A DNA stretch of 64,000 nucleotides, taken from positions 222,562,943 to 222,626,942 of the forward strand of contig NC_084482.1 of the NCBI RefSeq assembly GCF_030035675.1, read 5' to 3'. The notes under the pieces were generated by a model. The model was not told the origin of the DNA, ran no database searches, and saw only the letters and a list, made by a program, of their open reading frames with translations. Positions within the stretch are counted from its first letter, which is position 1, and each line of letters opens with the position of its first letter. Shown here in pieces: positions 51,716 to 61,302 of the stretch. Source of the stretch: Rhineura floridana. Taxonomy: Eukaryota; Chordata; Lepidosauria; Squamata; Rhineuridae. Position numbers and translations under genes: made by a program.

Positions 51716-51800
51716 AACAGTGTACTAAAGACACTTCTCACATGTTCAGACACTACTGTCTTTAGATCATTCATCTAATAATGAATAATTGCCACCACAG
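51716..51800. other. Junction sequence
   Basis: A 45-bp stretch (51711-51755) also present at 33057-33101, then about 45 bp unmatched in the window before Ngaro-2 starts. Confidence 0.4.
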
Positions 51801-54800
51801 CAATGAAGGCTCGTGACACATATATGGAGTAATGTTATATTACACATAATCAATTGAATCCAAATCAGCCAATCATTATATATCAAATAGTTCAGGCAGG
51901 TAAGGCTCCACCTATCTGGGAGGGTATAGACCCTCCAATACAGAGGCAACTCAGTCACATTGGACTGTAACTCCCCAGTCAAGGATGTGGGAAAACTTCT
52001 CTCTCCTTGCTATTGGAGTCAGGTATGTGGTTCTAACCCCTGCATCCTGGCCCCACTGTACAGGCATTCACCATGATGCGGAAGCTGGTCCCACGTGGAC
52101 ACTCCCTAGATCCACACAGACATTACACCCTGATGTTTCCCCAGGGAGTGCCCTTTACCAAAATGCCTCATCCTCCTTACTTTTAACCCCCATTACCTCA
52201 CCTGCCCGAATTCCACGCCACAAGAGGGGATCAGCTGAAGCTTGGTCCCCTCAACCCAAAGAAAACAAACCCCCCAAACCCAACCTAAAATCCTCCAATA
52301 AAAGTCACACCCACGCTCCGAGAGATGGACGCCATCATCTCGAAACAAATGCGGTGAGTGAAACCTAATCTTATCATGAGGAATATAGGCCCCATCCAGG
52401 GACAAAACCAAGTCCCTAACCCTTTTGTTCACCCACTTCCTGGCCTTATTGATCCTGTTGGGGTGCTGCGCCCCCCTCCAAACTCTCCTCACCAGCGTGT
52501 CCGATCATACAAGAATAAGATCAGGACATGACTGTATGAGGCTAGTGAAATCCTGAGTGATTTTGAGAAGCAAATCCATACCCGGCCGCTTCACAAAGTC
52601 ATCCCCCCCAAACACACCAGCAAAACATGGGGCCGAGTGGCCGAAGCCATAACACGGCACACCAAAGGCATTAATGCATCCCACACATACCCGTCTGAGC
52701 ATCCCAGCTAACTGTCACCCAAGCAGAAAGCAGCGGCTACGTCCCAGCAAGAGAAGAGAAGGCCCTCCGATGTGCCCAAAATAGAATTGAATGGCCACAG
52801 GGAATGACCCTCACAGGAACTGGCAGGCTCTGGACACCTAAAGGAAACAGAAACAACAAAACGTGAGTATCCATACCCAATATACAACTTAAAATCGGGA
52901 GAACACCACTTTCCGATCGCCTGGATCCAATCAACGCTCATGCCCACAAGGTCCGCGGCCATGGTCGCCCCATTCCGAAAGGAATGCAGCCCATAGACTC
53001 CACCATCGCAACCATTGGCCAACAAGGCCGGCCGAACAATGGCCTGAAATTGAAAGAGTGACTGTTAATTCGGCCAGATAGGCGACTCATAAATAAAATT
53101 TTATTTATTTTATTTATTATTTATTTATTTAAACTGAGTCAGGGCAGAACCATCTGCATGTATAAAGAGATAATGCTTGCCCGCTGGCCTGACGGACAGA
53201 AATAGACATACTGCAATAACTGGGCATAATTCAGGAGCCTGGCAAATGCACAAAGAAATAACACTGCCACGGCCCTTTTGATCAGTCTTAGGGACTTGTA
53301 GGGAAAACCTGACTACATTAGCACCTAATGTGCAATCGCCAAAGCATAAGGCTCAGTAGGACACATCACGCTTCGAGGATGCTAAAACTTTGCTAGGGAG
53401 AAAAGCACCATAGAACATCGTCAGAGTTACTGCGGTGAACAGGTGCGACTCATACTGAGATGAGCACATTGACCTAAATAAATGTAGGATCTGGAGGAGA
53501 ACATTGGGTGTGATTTCCCTCCTCCCATCAGCGGCCCTGTGAGCGGAACGCAACCAACCCTGAAGGACCTTTCTGACCCTAAATTTTACAGAATGATCCT
53601 GCCATCCTCTAGCCTTGGAAATAAAGGCCAGCGCAAAGAGGTGTCCGGCGACAGTAGAAACAGAATGAGATTGCCCTTTCAGATATAACGTAAACTGCAG
53701 CGAATGTGAAACAGGAATAGGCCACACAGGAGACAAAGCACTACTGGCATGGAATGCCTGGAACGTTCCAAAGGCACACTGGTACACCCTCTGAATGCAG
53801 GGAGCAAGGGCAGAAGTTATAGCTGAAGAACGCCACCTGCCAATCACCTGGACATCCTCGATGTTCAAGCCCACGAGGGCAGCGGCTGTAGCCACTCCAG
53901 TCTGAAAGGAATGCAGCCAATAGACTCCAACATTGCAACCACTGGCTAGCAAGGCCTGCCGAACAACGGCCCAAGACTGAAACTGAGTCGGGGCAGAACC
54001 ATCTGCATGTATAAAGAGATAACACTGGCCCGCTGGCCTGATACACAACAATTGCTGCATAGAGGAAACTGGGCATAAATCAGGTACCTGGCAACTATAT
54101 AAAGATGAAAGCTGCCATGGCTCTTTTGATCAGTCTTAAAGACATTTAAGGAGAACCTCATTAATTCTGCACCTAACGTGCAATCGCCAGTATAAGGCAT
54201 GACAGGACACATCGCGCTTTGAGGAAAACAATACTTCACTAGGGTGAAAAGCACCATAGAACATTGTCACGAGTTACTGCGGCGAACAGGTGTGACTCAT
54301 ACAGAGATGAGCACATTGACCTAAATAAAAGCAGGATCTGAAGGAGGACATCAAGCGTGATTGGCCTCCTCCGGTCAGTGGTCTTGGGAGGAGAACGCGG
54401 CCAACCCTCAAGGACCTTTCTGACCCTAAATCTACAGAATGATCCTGCATTCCTCTTGCCTTGGAATAAAGGCCAGCGCAGAGAGGTGTCAAGCAATAGT
54501 TATGACAGAAATAATTTTGCCCTTTTGAATATAGCATAAATAGCAGCAAACAAAATACAGGAATTGGCAAAGCAAAAGGCCGAGCATTATGAGCACGAAA
54601 AGCCTGGAATTTTCCAAAAACATGCTGGAAGGCTCTCTGAATACTGGAAGCAAGGGCAGAAGCTATGTGGCCCCCACTTCAAATTCCAAGGCTCCACAAA
54701 AGGAGGTAACGCTGGCTCGTATGGCCTGAATACAATCTGAACGCATGCCCATGAGGGCGGTGGCCGCTGCCGCTCCGGTTTGAAAGTAGTAGTCTCCTGT

Positions 54801-55370
54801 ATCTCGCCACAGGCCCGTAAGGGCCCCCCAAACTTGAGATCAGAATTGCAATCGGGTTAGGGTGGACACGTCAAGAGGTATGAACAATTAATGCTGGCTT
54901 GTGTGATCAAAATACTTCCAGAATGCATGCCCACGAGGGCAGCTGTCACAGCCGCTCCTGTATGAAAGAAATGAAACCCCTAAACATAATGGCTTTGCGA
55001 ACAGCATAGTAATAAACAAAATGGAATCGACGTGCAGCCATTGATACATATGGAAAGATAGTGCTGGCCCACTGGCCTAACAGAGAGAAAGCTCTGTCAG
55101 AGCGAAACCGGAGACAGAGTGGGCGATGGGCAGCCCCTCAGCTTCACCACTCAGTCACTAACCCACTGGTCCATCTTCAGCGTATGCACTGAACACAGCA
55201 TGGCAATATGAGTGCAGGGCTCAAATATTACAATGACTTGCCCAGAAAGCTAATTTTACCAGGGCAAAAGGTTCCCTAAAAATATTGTTAACGCCAGTGC
55301 CTAGGATAACTGTCCTGGAAGAGGGGGGGAGCACTAAGAATCATCAACGGCAGGATCATCAATTGTACAT
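51801..55370 (-). mobile_element. Fossil Ngaro retroelement with repeated recombinase segments, Ngaro-2
   Basis: Minus-strand relic. From low to high coordinates: 3' terminal region (51801-52200, like 41.5-41.96 kb), SGNH-hydrolase part (about 52200-52750; RDDGVHLSERGC), then several tyrosine-recombinase segments in tandem. C-terminal HxxR-type blocks recur near 52900-53040, 53800-53960, 54715-54830 and 54900-55050; N-terminal blocks recur near 53400-53830 and 54300-54680. The repeat period is about 0.9 kb for the first copies. No gag or RT is present. It has many breaks and is clearly older than Ngaro-1. The boundary with the copia internal region is uncertain, around 55280-55385. Confidence 0.75.
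53096..53142. repeat. (ATTT)n low-complexity run in Ngaro-2
   Basis: About 45 bp of attta units interrupts recombinase-like sequence. It may be the tail of a tiny LINE insertion or a local expansion. Confidence 0.7.
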
Positions 55371-56443
55371 CAGGGGCGAACAGCAACGTTCAGACCTCCG
55401 TCAGGCATGGCTTCGAAAGCCATTACCATATTATTCCAAGTCCCATCGAGTGAAGCCAGGATCAGATAGGTCTTCTGAAGTTCAGAGTGTTCAACGCCTC
55501 GGTCCATCAGCTCAGCAAACAAACGTCTGAATTCCGTGAGATGCTCACTCATTTCGCACTCACCTGTGAAGCGCATCTGGTAAAGCTTCCGTGCCAAACA
55601 CAATCTAGATCCCACAGTCTGCTGCACATGAACAGCCTCCAACACGTCCCACATCTGTTTAGCGTTTGTAACATCTCTCACATGTAGCAGTTGAGAGTCA
55701 GATAGAGCCAGAAGTATAAAAGCCTGCGCCTTCTGATCTCTACGCGTCCAGGCCGCAGTCAGTACCACCGGAGTGGGTCCATCTATTGTGTCCCATAAAT
55801 CCTCTTTTATCAGCAAAGCCTGCATCCTTGGCTTCCAGCTGCCATAATTCTTTTCCGTCAATCTTTCCATTGGCAAGCCTCCCCCAGACAGGTTTACAGC
55901 CATGTTGCTCACCTCCATCTGGTACAATCAATCAAGCTGCCCTCTCTGGAACTCCATCTGCCGTTCAGACCAGCAACTTACTCCCATGTAATGCGCTGTG
56001 GATCTGGGCCCATAACCCTGTTGACGTGTGTGCGTTGTTGCGTGAAACAGCATACATTATGTTGGAGTTAAGTTGAGCAAGAAACTTCTTCAGAGCATTA
56101 GACCATGTTAAGAGTCTTTTATTAAGACATTATGGCTTAAGGCTTTAAGAGTAAATACATGTAGAGTTTCTTCAGTCACCCCCCCCCTCTGGGGGTAAAC
56201 ACAGAAGAGAACCTCTCAGTTCAGAGGCAATACACAGAGGACCAGCCTCACAGTTCAGAGGCATAAATCAGAAGACACAACTTACAGACTCTGTTAGAAC
56301 TTTCCCAGTCTATCAGATGGTTACCATAGCAATGGCCTTGGCAGTCCGTTCCCAGACTGGGCTAAGACACAACTCCCCCTAGTTACAGTTTTGCAGACTT
56401 GATGGAAAACAGACTCAGTGACAGTGCGGTTCAATGGTCAACA
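55370..56443 (-). mobile_element. Fossil Ty1/copia element: 5' LTR, primer site, gag part
   Basis: Minus-strand element. The LTR is 56019-56443 (425 bp) with terminal TGTTGA/TCAACA inverted ends. Directly inside it (56018-56001 on the minus strand) is gggttatgggcccagatc, the internal initiator-Met-tRNA primer site known from Drosophila copia. A gag-like part follows (55927-55370) with LTEKNYGSWKPRMQALLIKE, SDSQLLHVRDVTNAKQMWDV and LARKLYQMRF, typical of copia gag (UBN2-like). Integrase, RT and RNase H are absent; a Ngaro fossil and inverted V2R DNA take their place. Target duplication gttcc at 56444-56448. Broken by a very large loss; the remaining LTR looks fairly fresh. Confidence 0.88.
56019..56443 (-). 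repeat. Copia LTR
   Basis: 425-bp LTR bounded by tgttgacg and ggtcaaca on the plus strand, with a C-rich run near 56180. The inverted fragment at 50934-51010 is its partner's outer end. Confidence 0.88.
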
Positions 56444-56850
56444 GTTCCCTGGTTTTGTGGCCAGAAAGGCCAGCACCACAATGATGGTTTTTGCCAACAC
56501 AGAAGAGACGGCAACCGAAAAGATTATGCTGAAGGCTGTTTGTCTGAGAAGGCAGGTTGTTTTTCTTGGCCGGCCAATGAACAGAAAGGAGGACAAAAAG
56601 GAAAGCAGGAGGGAGATGAGGAGGATGTAGGAAAGGTCCCGGTTGTTGGCTTTGACTATTGGAGTTTCTAGGAATTTAATGAAGATTGCTAACACAAAAT
56701 ATGTAGTTACAGATAAAAATATGGCCAAGGAAGCCAAGAGGATCCCCAAATGCTCTTCATAGGCCGAGAAGGTGATAATTTTGGGAACACATTGATCTTG
56801 GGCCTTGTTTGGATGTTGGTCATCTGGACACTGGGTACAATGCTCTGCAT
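56444..56850 (-). pseudogene. V2R-3 exon 6, N-terminal half
   Basis: Begins [20 protein letters not shown] after a cttcacag acceptor at 56850, then TM1-TM3 ([40 protein letters not shown]) and [11 protein letters not shown], where copia LTR begins. The open frame is unbroken. It joins in sequence logic, but not in position or strand, with the inverted half at 51011-51517. Confidence 0.92.
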
Positions 56851-58041
56851 CTGTGAAGAACAAGAGTAATATCAATTTATATCCATCTGCACTACATTTG
56901 CAGAAGGGAACACCAAAGCAGTTCCCAGTATAATAAAACATGACTACATCAATAAAAATTAATAAAATTAGTAACAACATTGCATATGACCCAGGAGATC
57001 AGGAATTGTAATTCATAATATTACAGGGAAAACCTGGGGGAACAGATATGCAGTGGATGGTGAAAACAATGGGGAGGGGAGAGCATTTCATATGGCAGGG
57101 ACCACAATGGAGAAGGCTCTCCTTCACATGTCACAACAATTATATCAAGTGCTTTAGGTTGAGAAAAATGGATTGGCCTCAGATCACTTAGTGATCCCTC
57201 CTCCTGTCTGAGCAGGCTTTCATTGGTTTAAGTATTTCTTTTATTTTGTCCCAAGCAGCTTTTAAAACAATATTAGAAACAATCATCATGAGAACAGTTT
57301 AAAATATGGAAGAGTAATGAAATACTTGAGACTTATAAGAGAACTTACAAGGTCAGCCCTTGAGCTACTAATCAAAAGGGACCTCATGGGCCACTCACTT
57401 CTATTTCCAGCCCAAAACCAGGAGTTCTACATGAATTGTACTTTCTAATATGTAGGAATATAATTCTACAACATGAAGTCTTTCATACCAAGAAATCATA
57501 TGAAGTTGCCAATGTTATGTTAAGGGCAGTAATGCCAGAAATACCTAATATGACACTCTTAACAGGGACCATATAGAGGCCGAGCTATATGAAATCTCTG
57601 TGCCTGAAACTATTATCACATGTTGGAGTGCGTGGTGCCTCTTGTGTGAAGCATAACCAACACTTTTCTGCATTAGTGCTCTTCAGTTCCCAGTTCAGAG
57701 GATTTTTTCCCAGTCAATGTAGGTTCCTAAATGCCATGGACTGTGACTCTAAGCAAGAAGGCATGTATGTACACATGAGGAAAATGTGTGCACTTTATAT
57801 GTAAAGTAAAGGTTTATATTTGGCTAAGTTTTATTCAGGTAGACCCATTGAAATTAATGGACCATAATTAGCCATAGTCATTAATTTCAGTGGATTTTAC
57901 TTTGAGTAAAAGTTAGTTCACTACAACCAATAATCACATGCAACTGGGCAGTTCTACATTTCTCTTTTTAAAAGCCCATGATATCTCTGTGAATCTTTGC
58001 CCTGTGGCCTAAGGATGTCCCTTTCCATTGGAGTCACTCAC
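56851..58041 (-). other. V2R-3 intron 5
   Basis: Collinear with 44259-45225 of V2R-2 (tatccatctgcactacatt, cacatgtcacaacaattata) and additionally keeps a segment (57590-57770) shared with V2R-1 near 10620-10800 but lost from V2R-2. Confidence 0.65.
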
Positions 58042-58168
58042 CTTCCAGAGTGGAGATGGTCCCTTCCCCGCAGGGAACACAGTCATAGCAGCAAAGTGGA
58101 TTTCCTTCCTGAACCACCTTGACAAATCCAGGGCGGCAGCTTTCCACACACCTGGAATGAGGCAGGGC
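58042..58168 (-). pseudogene. V2R-3 exon 5: NCD3G linker, open
   Basis: [31 protein letters not shown]; 127 bases with the same splice sites as V2R-1 and V2R-2. Exon 4 and further upstream exons are not in the window; by analogy with V2R-2 they would lie beyond the CR1-group LINE at 61.3-64 kb. Confidence 0.88.
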
Positions 58169-58279
58169 CTAAGCATAAAGACAAGGAGCATCAAGGAATA
58201 TGTGTTAGTGGAAAATTATCCATGGAAATGAGACACAGGATTGGAAAGAATTCAACAGAACCTCTAGAGCCATGGTTTA

Positions 58280-59440
58280 ATTTAATTTCCAGGCAGCCTC
58301 TGTGGGAAGGAGTGCAGATTTCAAGCTTTGGCAGGCTCACTAGCTACAATTATTCCTGGACGAGAATAGCATGACCTCAGTTACCCATACTCTGAAAACC
58401 ACCCAGTTGTGCTATTGCAATACATTATATGTAGGGCTACCTTTGAAGATGGTCTGGAAACTGATGCCAGTGCATAATGTGACTGACAGGCTGCTCACTG
58501 TGGGGCTGTCAAATGGGAACATCTCCAATAACTTCAGTGGTTTCTGTTTTGTCCCCCACCCCAATTCAAAATGTTGCTATGTGCCTTCAAGTTGAGTACG
58601 ACTTATGGCGACCCTATGAATCAGTGACCTCAAAGAGCATCTGTCATGAACCACTCTGTTCAGATCTTGTAAGTTCAGGTCTGTGGCTTCCTTTATGGAA
58701 TTAATCCATCTCTTCTTTGGCCTTCCTCTTTTTCTACTCCCTGCTGTTTTCCCCAGCATTATTGTCTTTTCTAATGAATCATGTCTTCTGATTATGTGTC
58801 CAAAGTAAGATACCCTCAGTTTCATCATTTTAGCTTCTAAAGATAGTTCTGGTTTAATTTGCTCTAACACAAAATCATTTGTCTTTTTTGCGGTCCATGG
58901 TATGCGCAAAGCTCTCCTCCAACACCACATTTCAAATGAATTGATTTTTCTCTTATCCACTTTTTTCACTGTCCAGCTTTCACATCCATACATAGAGATC
59001 GGGAATACCATGGTCTGAATGATCCTGACTTTGGTGTTCAGTGATGCATCTTTGCATTTGAGGACCTTTTCTAGTTTTCTCATAGCTGCCCTCTCCAGTC
59101 CTAGCCTTCTTCTGATTTCTTGATTATTGTCTCCATGACTGTGCCGAGGTATTGATAATCCTCCACAAGTTCAGTGTCCTCATTGTCAGCTTTAACGTTA
59201 CATAAATCTTCCGTTGTCATTACTTAAGTCTTTTTAATGTTCAACTGTAGTCCTGCTTTTGTGATTTCCTCTTTAACTTTCATCAGCATTCGCTCAAATC
59301 ATTCATGGTTTCTGCTAGTAGTATGGTATTGTCTGCATAAATTGTTGATATTGTTGACCAGTGCAGCATGTTGTATGGTAACCCAAGAAATAACCTTCCC
59401 TTTTGCAGCACCACAGATTATAGGAATTTATTTACATATA
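58280..59440. mobile_element. L2-like LINE (+) split by BovB (-), V2R-3 intron 4
   Basis: L2-like thumb region LCYCNTLYVGLPLKMVWKLM at 58370-58460, BovB minus strand 58570-59345 ([60 protein letters not shown]), then a short L2-like remainder. The arrangement is the same as at 45.5-46.7 kb. The BovB stretch 58577-59083 is one open frame of 168 residues, but 5'-truncated. Confidence 0.85.
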
Positions 59441-59464
59441 TCAGGGTATAGAATACCCTGGGAT

Positions 59465-60070
59465 TCTAATCAATTATTATTATTTATTTATTAGATTGAT
59501 ATCCAGTCCTTCCTCCCAATAGGAACCCAGCGCGGCAAACATAAGCACTAAAAACACTATAAAACATCATAAAGACAAACTTTAAAATAAAAACAAAAAA
59601 TCCTTAAAACGTATTAAAACAAAACAACATTTAAAATATTGTGGGTATTTTTTTTAAGAAATAAAAGCTTTAAAAACATGTTAAAAAGCAATGCCAAAGC
59701 AGACTGGGATAAAGTCTCTACTTCAAAGGCTTGTTGAGAGAGGAAGGTTGTCTATAGGCACCGAAAAGATAACAGATGGCACCAGTCTAATATTTAAGGG
59801 GAGGGAACTCAAAAGGGTAGCTGCAACTACACCTAAGGTCAGCTCCTATGTTGTGCAGAATGGATCTCCTGATAAGATGGTGTCTGCAGAAGGCCCCCAC
59901 CTGCAGAGGGCAGTGATCAACTGGGTATATAAGGGGTAAGGCGGTATTTCAGGTATCCTGGGCCCAAGTTATATAGGGCTTTGTATACCATACCAGCACC
60001 TTGAACTTAGCCCCATAGCTAATGGGCAGCCAGTGCAATTCTTTCAGCAGTGGGGTGACATGTTAGAGAT
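59465..60070 (-). mobile_element. L2-like LINE 3' fragment
   Basis: Counterpart of 46740-47340 (tccagtccttcctcccaatag, ttaaggggagggaactc, ctcctgataagatgg). Antisense tail of the L2-like RT, frame-broken. Confidence 0.72.
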
Positions 60071-61083
60071 ACCCTCCCCCAGTGAGCGGAAAGAGGACTG
60101 CATTAGAAGTAGGAATGGATAAAAACATTTTTTTTCAAATTCAATTACAATTAAATGCTTCTTTTAAAAAAGAAGACAGTTCAAGATGAAATCTGAATGT
60201 AACACAAATGTGAAATCCTACATTTCTGTTAAATGTGGTTAAAAAAACTAAATTCATGACCCTCTGCAAAACATAATGTCTAGTCTTCTATGAGATAAAG
60301 TGTAGGAAATATATTGTTGAGGCATTAAAATACTGTACTATTGTATTGTATTAATTGTATTAATTGCAGCAATTTATGTTAACCAAACATGGTAATTTAC
60401 TTTCCCTCTCTTAAAGAAACACTGTTTTGCCCACTAAATATCAGGTTTGTTTTTTGAAAGTTTGGGGATAAGACATAGGAAGAACCAATATTAGTCTTAC
60501 TGAAAGTGGACCCACTGAGTTACATGGGTCTAGAATCTAGAATACCTATTGCTGAAAGATGGGTCATAATTCAGTAAGTGAACTCACTTTGCATTCTGGC
60601 GTGAGTTCAGAGAACCAAAAAACCATTTTTCAATTTCCTGTCTCTTTTCTCTAAACCGAGGCTCATCAGTCTTGCTTCTCTTCCCCATCCATTGATCAGC
60701 ACTCAAAGAGACAGAAAGAGAGTCAGAAAGACAGACTTTGCTTTTCCAAGGTATCTGGGTAAGAGTCAAATCCAGTGGAACTAATTATTTAAAATAAGCT
60801 TCTGTATTGATTTAAATGTTAGTTATCTTCAGTCAGACAAGACAACGCATGTCAGATACAAGTACAACCAATCTAAACAACCAAAAAAGTAACAAAACCT
60901 CAACGCATATGCCAAAAAACAAAATCTACTATGTGATCTGGTTAACAAGAAAACCAACAGTAAGAACCTCCTGCAAAACTGTCACTTTGAACATACATGT
61001 GTCCAGCTCTGCCACGTTTCTGTAGATGGGTGATGTACAAATAAAGCTTGCATGTGCTCTGAAACCAGCTTTTTGAAAATCTG
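60071..61083. other. Spacer in V2R-3 intron 4
   Basis: Not matched in V2R-2. The short frames (60584-60769, 60816-61025) have no motifs. No repeat was recognised. Confidence 0.35.
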
Positions 61084-61302
61084 AGCCAATTCAACAGTAG
61101 GCACGGTTACGATGTTATACTCATGTCCAATCAGCCTCACATTCACCACTTGCACTCTAGCCGTCGTCCAGCTTGTTTCACTGCCTTTAGCTCACTGGTG
61201 TACCAAGGTGCAAACCAGGCTTCACAATGCCGGAGAGGACCGTTGGGGGCAAACTTGTCAAGAGCCTGATCCGCCTTGCTCTTCCACAGTGTGACAAGTG
61301 CT
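61084..61302 (-). mobile_element. L2-like LINE fragment
   Basis: Matches 49230-49452 in V2R-2 intron 4 (cactctagccgtcgtccag, accaaggtgcaaaccaggct, cacaatgccggagagg). It is interrupted exactly at gtgctt by the next LINE. Confidence 0.75.

Noticed and set aside
55370-55927. 185-residue gag-like frame considered as a domesticated host gene
   Set aside because: It sits right behind a copia LTR and primer site with a target duplication, so it is simply part of that element.
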